Counted from the stretch's first letter, positions 7,906 through 17,632 are shown. The stretch is DNA of 64,000 nucleotides from Paenibacillus sp. 1781tsa1 (GCF_024159265.1 NZ_JAMYWY010000001.1:1674001-1738000), one strand, 5' to 3'. Notes: generated by a model from the sequence alone, not told the origin. Made by a program: numbers and translations.

Positions 7906-9027
7906 ATGAATAATGAACAGGTGTTGGAGCAATTAACGCAAAGGATTACCGCTCCTGACCAGGAAGTGGCGGCACAGACCTCTGCGCATGTGGATTCGTT
8001 GACGAAGCCGCCGGGGAGTCTGGGCAAATTGGAAGAGCTAGTAATCCGCCTGGCAGGCATGACGGGCAATGTACGTCCGCGTTTTGATCACAGGGCGGTC
8101 ATTGTCATGGCCGCAGATCACGGCGTAGTGGAAGAAGGCATCAGTGCTTTTCCTGCTGAAGTAACCCCACAGATGGTCATGAATTTCCTCGCTGGGGGCG
8201 CAGCCGTGAATGTGCTTGCACGTCACGCAGGTGCTGATGTGATCTGTGTGGATATCGGGGTGAATGCCGATCTTGAACATCCGGGCCTGCTCTCCCGTAA
8301 AATTCGCAAAGGCACGGCCAACATGGCCCGAGGCGCAGCGATGACCCGGGATGAGGCAGTTCGGGCTATCCTTGCGGGAGCCGAAGTTGTATCGGCAGAG
8401 GTGGCGAAGGGAACACAGCTGTTTGTCACCGGGGAGATGGGAATTGGCAACACCACTGCAAGTGCTGCGGTAATGAGCGCACTAACCGGAGTTGCCCCTG
8501 CCGCTGCCGTGGGGAGAGGTACCGGCATTGATGATGCAGGCTTGCAGCGCAAGGCTGCTGTAGTCAGCCGGGCGCTTAGCGTAAACGCACCGAACCCGGA
8601 AGATGCACTGGATGTTCTGTGCAAGGTGGGTGGACTAGAGATTGCCGGACTCACCGGGGTTATCCTCGCAGCAGCTGCTCATCGTTGCCCGGTCGTTGTA
8701 GACGGGTTCATCTCTACCGCAGCAGCGCTGGTGGCGAGACAACTTGCACCGCTGAGTACAGCCTATATGATCGCTTCTCATACTTCACATGAAAATGGAC
8801 ATGGAGCGCTGCTGCGTGAACTGGACCTGAAATCGATGCTGGATCTGGACATGCGTCTGGGCGAAGGCACAGGCGGCGTTCTCAGTCTTCATCTGATTGA
8901 TGCGGCCTGTCTCATTCTGAACGAGATGGCCACCTTTGCAAGCGCGGGTGTCTCGGACGGGACAAGCCTTGCTCCAGATTCCGCTGCGTCGGTTGATTCA
9001 TCCCGGCAAGGAGAGAGTTCCCGATGA
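7906..9027 (+). CDS. cobT: Nicotinate-nucleotide-dimethylbenzimidazole phosphoribosyltransferase CobT
   Basis: 373 residues. CobT makes alpha-ribazole phosphate from dimethylbenzimidazole and nicotinate mononucleotide, activating the lower ligand. Seen in order: DSLTKPPGSLGKLEEL at the N-terminus, VIVMAADHGVVEEG, GEMGIGNTT, GRGTGIDDAGL, and MRLGEGTGG, which holds the catalytic Glu region. ATG 7906 has AAGGAAG ending at 7895. An in-frame ATG at 7861, directly after the btuD stop, is a weaker alternative that would add 15 residues. It overlaps cobU by 4 bases. The last ~30 residues are low-complexity Ser/Ala. Confidence 0.93.
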   Translation: MNNEQVLEQLTQRITAPDQEVAAQTSAHVDSLTKPPGSLGKLEELVIRLAGMTGNVRPRFDHRAVIVMAADHGVVEEGISAFPAEVTPQMVMNFLAGGAAVNVLARHAGADVICVDIGVNADLEHPGLLSRKIRKGTANMARGAAMTRDEAVRAILAGAEVVSAEVAKGTQLFVTGEMGIGNTTASAAVMSALTGVAPAAAVGRGTGIDDAGLQRKAAVVSRALSVNAPNPEDALDVLCKVGGLEIAGLTGVILAAAAHRCPVVVDGFISTAAALVARQLAPLSTAYMIASHTSHENGHGALLRELDLKSMLDLDMRLGEGTGGVLSLHLIDAACLILNEMATFASAGVSDGTSLAPDSAASVDSSRQGESSR

Positions 9028-9584
9028 GTGTACTGGTGACGGGCGGCGCACGTAGTGGCAAAAGCTCCTTTGCCGAACGTCTCTGCATGCAGCGTTCCTC
9101 GGAGGCCTGGTATGTGGCGACAGCCCAGGCGTACGATGATGAAATGCGTGAGCGTATCGCCATGCATCAGCATCAGCGCGAGGCATCAGGGTATCTGTGG
9201 CATACGATGGAAGAGCCAATACATCTGCCTGCTTTGATAAGCCGTATGGGTGAAGGGCATACAGGGACTTCTGCACCCACCATTCTGGTGGATTGCCTGA
9301 CGCTGTGGCTGACGAATGTTTTGTTAGCACATGAGCATGACGAGAAGCAGGTGTTACAGGGACATTTGGACGCGCTGGTTGAAGCGATTCGAACCTATCC
9401 CGGTTTGCTTGTTCTGGTTACGAATGAAGTGGGGGACGGAATCGTACCGGAATATGCCCTTGGCAGGAAATATCGGGATCTGGCCGGTGTGTTGAATCAG
9501 CGCATTGCGGCGATATGTGGTGAAGTGTTTCTGGTGACTGTAGGCATTGCGATTGAGCTAAAAAGCAAGGAGTATCGCTTATGA
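9024..9584 (+). CDS. cobU: Bifunctional adenosylcobinamide kinase / guanylyltransferase CobU
   Basis: 186 residues, the usual CobU length. The P-loop GGARSGKSSFAE is at residues 7-18, YVATAQAYDDEM follows, then the HQHQRE region with the guanylylated His, VDCLTLWLTN and LVTNEVGDGIVPE. It phosphorylates adenosylcobinamide and then transfers GMP to give AdoCbi-GDP, the substrate of CobS. It overlaps both neighbours by 4 bases. Confidence 0.95.
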   Translation: MSVLVTGGARSGKSSFAERLCMQRSSEAWYVATAQAYDDEMRERIAMHQHQREASGYLWHTMEEPIHLPALISRMGEGHTGTSAPTILVDCLTLWLTNVLLAHEHDEKQVLQGHLDALVEAIRTYPGLLVLVTNEVGDGIVPEYALGRKYRDLAGVLNQRIAAICGEVFLVTVGIAIELKSKEYRL

Positions 9585-10471
9585 AGGATGGCACGCCTGC
9601 TCCTCAGCGCAAACATGCGGCGGCAGCCGCTTTTCAATTTTTATCCCGTTTCCCTGTCAAAATGCAAATCGATTTTGCCCCGCCGCTGCTGCGGGAAAGT
9701 GTTGTCTTTTATCCGCTGGTCGGTGCTGCAATCGGTCTGTGTGTCTGGCTCGCGGGAGCCTTAAGCGGTGCGGTGCTTCCCGCCTTTCCCGCTGCTGTCC
9801 TAACCTTGACGTTATGGGTATGGCTCACCGGAGGGCTTCATCTTGACGGATGGATGGATACGGCGGATGGCTTGCTCAGTTATCGTACCCGTGAGCGAAT
9901 GCTGGAGATTATGAAAGACAGTCGTGTGGGCGCCATGGGCGTGATCGCCTGTGTGCTGCTGCTCATGATGAAGGCTGCGCTAATCGCCGATTTTATTGCC
10001 CAGGGCCATTGGGTGTACGGTGCGCTGCTGATCCTGCCCATGATCTGGAGCCGCTGGTTCATGGTGTATGCGATGTCGGCCTGGCCAAATGCGCGCAGAG
10101 ATGATGGACTTGCCGTATTGTTCAAAGGTCTCGGTGAGCGGAAAGAGGTACAGCGTGCACGCAGCTCAGCCGTGGGGCTGACCCTGATTGCAGGGGCAGT
10201 TACGTTTGCCGCAGTTTGGCTTTTCAAGCCGGATATGGGGATTGCGGATGCCATGGTGAGTGGTCTGGGAACACTGCCATGGTGGCTATACCCGGTGACG
10301 GCAGTTATTATCCTGCCTGTGGCGTGTTATTACATCGGCCGATTTGTGGCTGCTCGGATCAGTGAACGGCTCGGCGGTTTAACCGGGGATACGTATGGTG
10401 CCATGAATGAGCTGCTGGAGGCGGCTTTGTTGACCGTGCTGAGCGTGCTTCAAGGGCTGTTCTGGCTTTAA
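9581..10471 (+). CDS. cobS: Adenosylcobinamide-GDP ribazoletransferase CobS
   Basis: 296-residue membrane enzyme that joins AdoCbi-GDP and alpha-ribazole (phosphate) to complete the cobalamin nucleotide loop. Motifs are FQFLSRFPVKMQ, YPLVGAAIG, the metal-binding GGLHLDGWMDTADGLLSY, DSRVGAMGV and LTGDTYGAMNE near the C-terminus. Several hydrophobic helices follow the active-site region. The ATG overlaps cobU by 4 bases. Confidence 0.94.
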   Translation: MKDGTPAPQRKHAAAAAFQFLSRFPVKMQIDFAPPLLRESVVFYPLVGAAIGLCVWLAGALSGAVLPAFPAAVLTLTLWVWLTGGLHLDGWMDTADGLLSYRTRERMLEIMKDSRVGAMGVIACVLLLMMKAALIADFIAQGHWVYGALLILPMIWSRWFMVYAMSAWPNARRDDGLAVLFKGLGERKEVQRARSSAVGLTLIAGAVTFAAVWLFKPDMGIADAMVSGLGTLPWWLYPVTAVIILPVACYYIGRFVAARISERLGGLTGDTYGAMNELLEAALLTVLSVLQGLFWL

Positions 10472-10561
10472 CTTTTGAAGTATGAAGCAGTATGGAAAGT
10501 GTTACGCATAAGGTTGGGAGCAAGGGGATCTGGATATAACACGGAGACAGGGGGAGAGCGC

Positions 10562-12142
10562 GTGGAAGATAGGCCATCACAACCAGCGGCGGTACTGATG
10601 CTGCAAGGAACGGCTTCCGATGTAGGCAAAAGTGTCATCACAACGGCATTGTGCCGGATTTTTAAACAGGATGGCTTCAAGCCAGCCCCGTTCAAGTCAC
10701 AGAATATGGCACTGAATTCCTATGTGACGGAAGATGGCAAGGAGATTGGTCGGGCCCAGGGGGCACAGGCGGAAGCCTGCGGTATTGAGGCGACAACCGA
10801 CATGAACCCGATCCTGATCAAGCCGGTGCGGGACATGCATTCGCAGATCGTGGTACACGGTGTACCTTTTGCCCAGATGAGTGCTTCGGACTACCGTCAG
10901 CATTTCCTGCCTGAAGCAAAACAGACGGTTATGGATGCCTTGAACCGGCTACGGGATACCTATGATATTGTGCTGATGGAAGGAGCGGGCAGTCCTGCCG
11001 AGATCAATCTGAAGGATCGGGATATCGTCAATATGAATCTGGCAGGTTGGGCTGATGCACCGGTAATTCTGATCTCTGATATTGATCGGGGCGGGGTATT
11101 TGCTTCCATCGTTGGCACTTTGGAGCTGTTAGAGCCGCATGAGGTCCAGCGTGTGAAGGGGTTTATCATCAACAAGTTTCGCGGTGATCTGTCCCTGTTG
11201 CAGCCCGGTCTAGACTGGCTTGAAGAACGGACAGGCATACCCGTTCTGGGTGTATTGCCTTACATAAGAGATATTCAGATTGAAGCAGAGGATTCAGTGG
11301 TATTGGACTCCATGCGTCATGGGAAATCCGGCAAAACGGAGCTGGATCTGGCGGTGATCCGATATCCGCGAATTTCCAACTTTACAGATTTCGATGCACT
11401 TTCCCGTGAACCGGATGTGAATGTACGTTACGTGACAACTCCAGAGGAATTGGGCAGTCCGGATGCCATTCTTCTACCGGGTACGAAGGATACGATAGGT
11501 GATCTGGCATTTCTGCGTGAGTCTGGTCTGGAGCAGGCGATTGCCAGTCAGACCGAGCGTGAGCATGTTCAGCTCGTAGGCATATGTGGCGGATACCAGA
11601 TGCTGGGACGTCATCTGAAGGACCCGTTCGCTGTGGAAGCGAATCAGATCCAGGAAGCGAAAGGGCTTGGTTGGCTCCCGCTATCAACAACGTTTCTTCA
11701 GAACAAGCAGACCGTCAGAGCTTCCGGACGGGTGCAGCCTAATCACCCAATTCGTCTGCATGGTGAGCGAGATGTAACAGATGCTTCATTACCTATTAAC
11801 GGATATGAGATTCATATGGGCGTTACAGAGTGCCATGAGCCTGAACGTGTAACCACGTTGTTTGAAATCTCACATCCAGGTGGGCAACCTTTCCAAGAGG
11901 GCTGGGGCTCAGCGGATGGCAGCGTGTGGGGAACCTACCTGCATGGTTTGTTTGAAAGTGATCTATTCCGCCGTTCGTGGCTTAATGGTTTGCGTGCAGG
12001 AAAGGGACTGGCTCCACTTCAGGAGACATACAGTGCGCATGAACGTAAAGAGATGGAGTTCGATCGGGTAGCCGAATCATTGCGTTCGGCATTGGATATG
12101 AAGCGCGTGTACGAGATTATGGGTGTTCAGTCACCGGAGTGA
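10562..12142 (+). CDS. cobQ: Cobyric acid synthase CobQ
   Basis: 526 residues. The N-terminal amidoligase domain has the ATP-binding GTASDVGKS (residues 16-24), PFKSQNMALNS and EGAGSPAEIN. The C-terminal class I glutamine amidotransferase domain has GICGGYQMLG with the nucleophilic Cys and GTYLHGLFE with the catalytic His. It amidates four side chains of adenosylcobyrinate a,c-diamide. GTG 10562 follows GGGGGAG. The longer reading from TTG 10475 lacks a ribosome binding site and adds non-conserved residues. CobQ works upstream of CbiB, so its presence implies the cell can use incompletely amidated corrinoids or has ring genes elsewhere. Confidence 0.93.
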   Translation: MEDRPSQPAAVLMLQGTASDVGKSVITTALCRIFKQDGFKPAPFKSQNMALNSYVTEDGKEIGRAQGAQAEACGIEATTDMNPILIKPVRDMHSQIVVHGVPFAQMSASDYRQHFLPEAKQTVMDALNRLRDTYDIVLMEGAGSPAEINLKDRDIVNMNLAGWADAPVILISDIDRGGVFASIVGTLELLEPHEVQRVKGFIINKFRGDLSLLQPGLDWLEERTGIPVLGVLPYIRDIQIEAEDSVVLDSMRHGKSGKTELDLAVIRYPRISNFTDFDALSREPDVNVRYVTTPEELGSPDAILLPGTKDTIGDLAFLRESGLEQAIASQTEREHVQLVGICGGYQMLGRHLKDPFAVEANQIQEAKGLGWLPLSTTFLQNKQTVRASGRVQPNHPIRLHGERDVTDASLPINGYEIHMGVTECHEPERVTTLFEISHPGGQPFQEGWGSADGSVWGTYLHGLFESDLFRRSWLNGLRAGKGLAPLQETYSAHERKEMEFDRVAESLRSALDMKRVYEIMGVQSPE

Positions 12143-12147
12143 AACAA

Positions 12148-12210
12148 CAATACCCCCATGTCCGACAAACCGTTCTTTGGAAACGGAATGTTAGCGGCAT
12201 GGGGGTATTG
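12148..12210. terminator. Inverted repeat between convergent cobQ and the chemoreceptor gene
   Basis: CAATACCCCCATG (12148-12160) and CATGGGGGTATTG (12198-12210) are perfect complements. A second small hairpin (CCGTT...AACGG, 12171-12187) lies in the loop. There is no long T run, but the position between converging genes suggests a bidirectional terminator. Confidence 0.55.
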
Positions 12211-12268
12211 TATATCCTATGATTCAATGAGGTTTAAATCAGGTGATGATGGGTTAATGGTATACCTG

Positions 12269-13969
12269 TTAGTTTATTTTGAATTTCTTCATGGCGGATT
12301 GCAGCTCTACAGCTTGTTCATGCAGATGGCGAACCGTATTCGAATGTGAATCCATCTCGCTAAGCTGAAGATCTGCTGTTGATGCAATCTGTAACATGCT
12401 CTCACGGGATTTGGACGTAATCTGTGCCGTTTCTTCAACGGACGCACTCACTTCTTCTGCACCAGCGGATACTTGTTGTGTCGAAGCAGAGACGGTCTGA
12501 ATGGTCAGGTTGACGTTCTGGATCAATTCATTCAGTTGCTGGAAGGCTGAGCCTGCTTGTTGAACGACAGTTGTACCTGAACCAATCTCCTGGGTTACAC
12601 GGTTCATGGCATCAACGGAACGTTCAGCGTCTTCTCGAATGGTGCCCAAATAATCCGAGATTTCCTCTGTGGCTGTCTTGGATTGTTCGGCAAGTTTGCG
12701 AACTTCTCCAGCAACGACAGCGAATCCGCGGCCATGCTCTCCTGCACGTGCTGCTTCAATGGATGCGTTAAGTGAAAGCATGTTTATTTGTTTGGTGATC
12801 TCAAAAATGGAAGCTACAATGGTGCCTACGGCTACCGAACGTTCATTCATGGTCTCCACATACCGCAGTGATTCACTTGCTGTCTGGCCTACACGTTCCA
12901 TCTGCTCAACGGCATTCTGAGCCAGTCGGTTACCATTAACTGCTTCATTGGCTGCTTCCCCAATCTGCTCGGATACTTCGGCAGAAGATGAAGCGATATG
13001 CATGATGCCCTGCGTAATTTCCTCCATGGCTCTGGCGTTCTCGGATGCGCTTGACGCAATGCTGATGCTGCCTTTCTCTGCATCTTCAGCGGAGCGGCTG
13101 GAGTTCCGTACCATACCGGACATCGATTCGACCCGTTGAAGCAAGTCATTGGAGCCTGACACCACTTCATTGGACGTGGACAAGGCGCGGCTGATCATTT
13201 CTTTCAGATTATGTGTCATCGTCTGGAAGCTTGAAGCGAGCTGGGCAATTTCATCTTTACCTTTGATCTGGAGTTCAGCGGTCAGGTCACCTTGAGATAT
13301 TTGTTTACTATGTTGGACAAGCTTGATGATCGGTTTGGTTACTCTTTTGATCATACTAGTGGAGATAAGCCAGCCGAGCACAAAGACTAATGCTGTAATC
13401 CCAAGACATAGCCAGAAAATCTGGGTAATCTTATCCTGAATGAATTGGGCATCCATGCTTACAGCCATAATCATGTTACTTCCTGCAATTGGAATGAATG
13501 CTGCCTTATGTACACCGAAGGAATCGGAATAGACTTCGCTGATTACCATTTCTTTGCTCTCGATGGCTGTATTCATTGCTGGCTCTACGGTGATATCATC
13601 CTGGGCTTTCATACCTGAGGAAGAGTTGGCCACAACAACTTTGGCTGAGCCATCCTGGATGGCGACAACGTAAGCTGCATCCAGATTATGTTCTTTTGCT
13701 TTATCTGCCAGATACGATTCCACGGTCATGGCAGCACCTTCAGAACCGGCTCCGCCACTCTGTACCTGTAGGATTTTGGATGCCGAAGTGTTCTTGTATA
13801 TATCCTGAATGGACGTGTTTAGGACTTTGTCGAACTGCGGGAGAACGTAACTTTGAATAATATTCATCGATACGGCATAGAAACTAATACTGAACAACAG
13901 GGAAGCAACCAGCAGAACGAGGAACAAGGTGCCTCTGATTTTACCGGCAACGGTGCGATTACGAAACAT
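12269..13969 (-). CDS. Methyl-accepting chemotaxis protein
   Basis: 566-residue transmembrane chemoreceptor. A membrane helix lies at about residues 12-34, followed by an extracytoplasmic sensor of ~150 residues and a second helix at ~188-210. A HAMP domain (~210-262) ends in [13 protein letters not shown], and the long coiled-coil signalling domain contains the hairpin tip [20 protein letters not shown], which contacts CheA/CheW. It reports ligand binding to the flagellar motor. AAAGGATG precedes the ATG. The ligand cannot be read from the sequence; the sensor is short and may be a single Cache-like domain. Confidence 0.93.
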   Translation of the reverse strand: MFRNRTVAGKIRGTLFLVLLVASLLFSISFYAVSMNIIQSYVLPQFDKVLNTSIQDIYKNTSASKILQVQSGGAGSEGAAMTVESYLADKAKEHNLDAAYVVAIQDGSAKVVVANSSSGMKAQDDITVEPAMNTAIESKEMVISEVYSDSFGVHKAAFIPIAGSNMIMAVSMDAQFIQDKITQIFWLCLGITALVFVLGWLISTSMIKRVTKPIIKLVQHSKQISQGDLTAELQIKGKDEIAQLASSFQTMTHNLKEMISRALSTSNEVVSGSNDLLQRVESMSGMVRNSSRSAEDAEKGSISIASSASENARAMEEITQGIMHIASSSAEVSEQIGEAANEAVNGNRLAQNAVEQMERVGQTASESLRYVETMNERSVAVGTIVASIFEITKQINMLSLNASIEAARAGEHGRGFAVVAGEVRKLAEQSKTATEEISDYLGTIREDAERSVDAMNRVTQEIGSGTTVVQQAGSAFQQLNELIQNVNLTIQTVSASTQQVSAGAEEVSASVEETAQITSKSRESMLQIASTADLQLSEMDSHSNTVRHLHEQAVELQSAMKKFKIN

Positions 13970-14321
13970 ATGATCATCCTTTCACGTCAAGTTCATTAAC
14001 ATTGTCGCTTTTCCGTACTCATAAGACCTATCTACCAATGAAGAAAGACCTAAATTATAGGTTGAGAAAACTTGGGAATAAGCGGATATACCTATATTAC
14101 AAAATTAACCGGAGGTTGAATAGAACAATTTTCACGAATTGGTGTATTTTTTTCAGAAATAGATGAATCTGTTACATGCATATTACATAATATCAATTAA
14201 TACCTACCAGAATAGTTTGTTATGTGGTATATTGTAAAATGTCTTTGTCGGAAGTACAAAAGATAATAGAGAAAATCGGATATGTTCCGGTTACACACAT
14301 ACCTGAGGAGGATTTAAAGAA
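13970..14321. other. 352-bp intergenic region between divergent genes
   Basis: AT-rich spacer between the chemoreceptor (minus) and tcyP (plus). I searched for a SigD promoter for the chemoreceptor and a well-spaced sigma-A promoter for tcyP. TTGTTA at 14217 and TAAAAT at 14235 have a 12-base spacer, too short to accept. No convincing element was found apart from the ribosome binding sites. Confidence 0.5.
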
Positions 14322-15719
14322 ATGGATACTTTTCTAATCATATTGAATGTAGTGGTTATGCTTGCTTTACTTGGCATCCTCTACTGGATGCAGAAAAAGC
14401 ATATCTCCTTTACGAAACGCGTATTTGCGGGTCTTGGACTGGGGGTTGTGTACGGAGTTATTCTTCAATTGGTGTACACATCAGGTTCTGATGTCGTTAC
14501 GAAATCAGTCGATTGGTTCAATCTGGTCGGTTCAGGATATGTTCGTTTGTTGCAAATGGTCGTGATTCCATTGATCATGGTGTCGATCATCTCAGCCATC
14601 ATGAATCTGAAAGGCAAGCAAAATCTCGGCAAGATGAGTGTTTCCATTATTGCCATTCTGTTGATCACCACAGCGATTGCCGCAGGGGTCAGCATTGTGA
14701 CCAGTCTGGGCTTCAACCTGACTTCTATTGAGATTCAAGGAGGAGACCGGGAGAATGCGCAGATTCAGAAGGTGGAAGAACGGCTTGTTGATGTGAAGGA
14801 TCAGACCATCCCGCAGCAAGTGCTGGAATTCATTCCTTCGAATCCATTTGCAGATATGACAGGAGAACGTCGTACATCCACACTGGCGGTGGTTATCTTC
14901 TCCGCGTTTATCGGTGTAGCTGTACTTGGACTGGATCGCAAAAAACCTCAGCAGGCGGAAACGTTCCGAGGTATGGTTAATGCGGTATATGCGGTGGTTA
15001 TGCGAATTGTTACACTGGTGCTGAGGCTTACGCCTTACGGGATTTTAGCACTGATTACAAAGGTAACGGCGACGACCAATGCGGAAGAGATATTAAAGCT
15101 CATCAAATTCGTAATTGCGTCTTATATCGCGCTGGCGATCATGTTTATTATTCATTTGATCATTATCTCTCTGTCCGGCTTCAACCCGATTACGTATTTG
15201 AAGAAGGTGTTGCCAACACTGGTATTTGCCTTTACGTCCCGTTCAAGTGCAGCGGCGATCCCGCTAAATGTGGAGACACAGACGAAGAAACTCGGCGTAT
15301 CGGACGGTATTGCAAATCTGTCTGCAAGCTTTGGGGCTACAATTGGGCAAAACGGCTGCGCCGGGATCTATCCGGCCATGCTGGCGGTGATGATTGCTCC
15401 GACGGTCGGCATCGACCCGCTGAGCTGGGACTTCATTGTGACTTTGATCCTCGTAGTCATGATCAGTTCGTTTGGAGTAGCTGGCGTTGGCGGCGGGGCA
15501 ACCTTCGCTTCCCTGATCGTATTGTCCACCATGAATCTGCCTGTGGCTCTGGTTGGACTGCTCATTTCCGTGGAGCCGCTGATCGACATGGGTCGTACAG
15601 CGCTTAACGTGAACGGGTCCATGACTTCAGGACTCGTAACCAGCAAGATTTTGAAAGAAAACGATCGGGACACGTTTAACGATTTGAGCCGTGAGCTGGA
15701 TTCTGCGGCTCAGGCTTAA
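14322..15719 (+). CDS. tcyP: L-cystine uptake symporter TcyP (dicarboxylate/amino acid:cation symporter family)
   Basis: 465-residue sodium:dicarboxylate-type symporter. The first ~50 residues hold two membrane segments, followed by RLLQMVVIPLIMVSIISA. The substrate region has FAFTSRSSAAAIPLNVET and SASFGATIGQNGCAGIYPAM; the C-terminal half has GVAGVGGGATFASLIVLS and SVEPLIDMGRTALNVNGS. These fit the Bacillus TcyP cystine carrier rather than a glutamate or C4-dicarboxylate carrier. GAGGAGG (14304-14310) precedes the ATG. It stands alone with its own terminator. Confidence 0.82.
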   Translation: MDTFLIILNVVVMLALLGILYWMQKKHISFTKRVFAGLGLGVVYGVILQLVYTSGSDVVTKSVDWFNLVGSGYVRLLQMVVIPLIMVSIISAIMNLKGKQNLGKMSVSIIAILLITTAIAAGVSIVTSLGFNLTSIEIQGGDRENAQIQKVEERLVDVKDQTIPQQVLEFIPSNPFADMTGERRTSTLAVVIFSAFIGVAVLGLDRKKPQQAETFRGMVNAVYAVVMRIVTLVLRLTPYGILALITKVTATTNAEEILKLIKFVIASYIALAIMFIIHLIIISLSGFNPITYLKKVLPTLVFAFTSRSSAAAIPLNVETQTKKLGVSDGIANLSASFGATIGQNGCAGIYPAMLAVMIAPTVGIDPLSWDFIVTLILVVMISSFGVAGVGGGATFASLIVLSTMNLPVALVGLLISVEPLIDMGRTALNVNGSMTSGLVTSKILKENDRDTFNDLSRELDSAAQA

Positions 15720-15783
15720 TACAGAATGGATTAGATAGAAGCTCACATTAAGATAGCTAGAGCCGTCTACAAATCAAGTGGGA

Positions 15784-15822
15784 AAAGCCGTCCTTCGGAG
15801 GAATCCGGAGGGCGGTTTTTTT
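15784..15822 (+). terminator. Terminator after tcyP
   Basis: GCCGTCCTTCGGA pairs with TCCGGAGGGCGGT through a 13-bp stem that includes G-U pairs, followed by seven T. Confidence 0.85.
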
Positions 15823-16043
15823 GCGGCAATCGCATCATCAAACCTGTGCATGTTGTGTGAAGCCTTCTACTTTTTGATACTCGTGGTAAGAGAGAGGGAG
15901 GCAGGAAAAGCGTAGTATTGTTCAGAGGAATACGTGAGGAATATAGCAAGGATCGTAGTCACTCACGCACACTTGGAGTTATTTAGTTCTGTTCATGGGA
16001 CGAGAAATGTGATAGAGTATTCATGTTTTGGCCCTGAGCCAAA

Positions 16044-16084
16044 CCGCGGTTCGTAACCATCCCGCGTAATCAAAACTAGGAAGG
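16044..16084 (+). promoter_or_regulatory. PreQ1-I riboswitch
   Basis: A CGCGG/CCGCG stem (16045-16049 with 16062-16066) encloses GGTTCGTAACCATC-type loop sequence, and the tail TAATCAAAACTAGG can fold back as the pseudoknot strand. This is the compact class I preQ1 aptamer. The tail's AGGAAGG (16078-16084) is also the ribosome binding site, so ligand binding should hide it and reduce translation of the transporter. Confidence 0.85.
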
Positions 16085-16098
16085 CAGTGTATGTATTT

Positions 16099-16782
16099 AT
16101 GTTTAACTTAGGGTGGGGAGCGGTTTTCGTTCTCGTAACTTATGGATTTTTCCTGCTGTGTTACCGCTTGTTCGGTAAAAAAGGTCTCTATGCCTGGATT
16201 GGTGTGGCTACGGTTATAGCCAACATTCAGGTGACCAAAACGATAGATATTATGGGGATTGTACTGACGTTAGGCAACACGATGTATGTCAGCATGTATC
16301 TGACCAGTGACCTTCTTAATGAGAAATGTGGACCAGGTGAGGCACGCAAAGCGGTATGGTTCGGGTTTTTCACGCTCATCATGACAACGGTGTTGATGCA
16401 GATGGTGTTGTACTTTGACCCGGCACCGACGGACTTTGCACAGGATTCGATGAAAGCATTATTTGGTCTGCTGCCACGTCTGGCACTCGGAAGTCTGACA
16501 GCGTACTTCATCAGTCAGTTCCTGGATGTACGATTATACTCCTGGCTGCGCAAGGTGGCCCCTGGACGCAATCAGTTGTGGATTCGTACCAACGGTAGTT
16601 CGATCATCAGTTCATTTGTAGATACACTGGTGTTCTGCACGATCGCGTTTGCGTTCATCTATCCTTGGGATGTTTGGCTGGAAATCTTCCTGACGACGTA
16701 TATTATCAAATTTGTATTAACTGCGGTCGGAACGCCGTTTCTGTATGCTGCACGTAGCTTTAAGTTTAAGGATGAAGCTTAG
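16099..16782 (+). CDS. Queuosine precursor transporter (YhhQ/QueT-like, VUT family)
   Basis: 227-residue membrane protein of the VUT_1 family (PF02592), which imports queuosine precursors such as preQ0 or preQ1. Typical features are GKKGLYAWIGVATVIANIQV, a TLGNTMYVSMYLTSDLLNE stretch, EARKAVWFGF, RTNGSSIISSFVDTLVF and a C-terminal KFVLTAVGTPFLYAAR. The preQ1 riboswitch upstream supports the assignment. ATG 16099 matches where family members usually start; an in-frame GTG at 16087, only 2 bases from AGGAAGG, is an alternative. An ATG at 16091 has the best spacing but opens a frame of only six codons. Confidence 0.88.
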   Translation: MFNLGWGAVFVLVTYGFFLLCYRLFGKKGLYAWIGVATVIANIQVTKTIDIMGIVLTLGNTMYVSMYLTSDLLNEKCGPGEARKAVWFGFFTLIMTTVLMQMVLYFDPAPTDFAQDSMKALFGLLPRLALGSLTAYFISQFLDVRLYSWLRKVAPGRNQLWIRTNGSSIISSFVDTLVFCTIAFAFIYPWDVWLEIFLTTYIIKFVLTAVGTPFLYAARSFKFKDEA

Positions 16783-16810
16783 ACAACAATCAAAGAATAT
16801 CACTTAAAAT

Positions 16811-16862
16811 CACCCTCTGCGCAGTCCATTGTAATTTGGACTCTGCAAGGGGATTTTTTTTA
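16811..16862 (+). terminator. Terminator after the queuosine precursor transporter
   Basis: CCCTCTGC-AGTCC pairs with GGACT-TGCAAGGGG around a short loop, followed by eight T. Confidence 0.85.
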
Positions 16863-16897
16863 TAAAAACACATGTCCCCGAAACAAGGAAAACCCTT

Positions 16898-16924
16898 TTT
16901 ACATTTTTATGAAAAAGTTATAAT
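16898..16924 (+). promoter_or_regulatory. Candidate sigma-A promoter
   Basis: A perfect TATAAT (16919-16924) has TTTACA (16898-16903) upstream with a short 15-base spacer. It would produce a ~65-nt leader for the next gene. Confidence 0.5.
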
Positions 16925-16992
16925 ATAAACGACCTGTCGTTATGAGCGTGTATCATTAGCCAACGATGATTTCAACCAAAGGGGAATCGCAT

Positions 16993-17346
16993 ATGTACTC
17001 TACACTGCGTTATACACTGGAAAGCAATGGCACAACCTACGAGAATGATAGCATTAATGCCTCGTTATTGGTGGAGTTGATCACCAATCTGGAATTGCAG
17101 GACTACGTAGTACTTGCACCTTCGGAGCTGGTGGAGGGAAGCATGTATATGCAGGCCGCTGCGCTTGAGGAACCAGGGCAAATGGTGGCGGAGATTCGTT
17201 TGCAGGAAGGGGAGGACGGTTTCCGGCATTACAGCTACAGCACAGCAGATCCGACTGCAATTATTCAATGGGTTCTGGATTATTGGGGGAAGCAACAGCT
17301 GCCACAGCTGGAATCCTGGCAGGATATCACGCATGAGTTTAACTGA
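16993..17346 (+). CDS. Hypothetical protein, 117 residues
   Basis: I do not recognise this family. The protein is acidic, soluble and without a signal peptide or membrane helix. It begins MYSTLRYTLE, contains LVELITNLELQDYVVLAPSE and ends WQDITHEFN. Alternating strands and a late helix suggest a small alpha/beta fold. AAAGGGGAA lies just before ATG 16993. A promoter upstream and a strong terminator downstream make it a real single-gene unit. Confidence 0.75.
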   Translation: MYSTLRYTLESNGTTYENDSINASLLVELITNLELQDYVVLAPSELVEGSMYMQAAALEEPGQMVAEIRLQEGEDGFRHYSYSTADPTAIIQWVLDYWGKQQLPQLESWQDITHEFN

Positions 17347-17420
17347 TGGTAATTGAGTGAGCAGGAATAAGACACGTAGAATACAGACGGAGTAATTTAG
17401 GATATGCTTCGTAATAATTA

Positions 17421-17463
17421 AAATCCCGCAACCCATGATATTCATGGATTTGCGGGATTTTTG
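17421..17463 (+). terminator. Terminator after the 117-residue gene
   Basis: AAATCCCGCA (17421-17430) pairs with TGCGGGATTT (17451-17460), with an inner CCATGA/TCATGG pairing, followed by T residues. The AAA/TTT arms could let it serve both strands. Confidence 0.88.
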
Positions 17464-17632
17464 CGTTCGCGTGTGTACTTGCTACTTTTTCTGTATACAG
17501 GACTGAGGCGTACGGGAAAGGAGTATATTTTGAAGATACAGTTCAGCACAGTTTCGTACAGTTTAGTTCATGATAGATAATATCGGCTGAGCATTGATGG
17601 ATATGGTGTTTTGGATTTAGATCACAATTGGA

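Noticed and set aside
14217..14240. TTGTTA/TAAAAT promoter before tcyP
   Set aside because: Spacer of 12 bases is too short for sigma-A.
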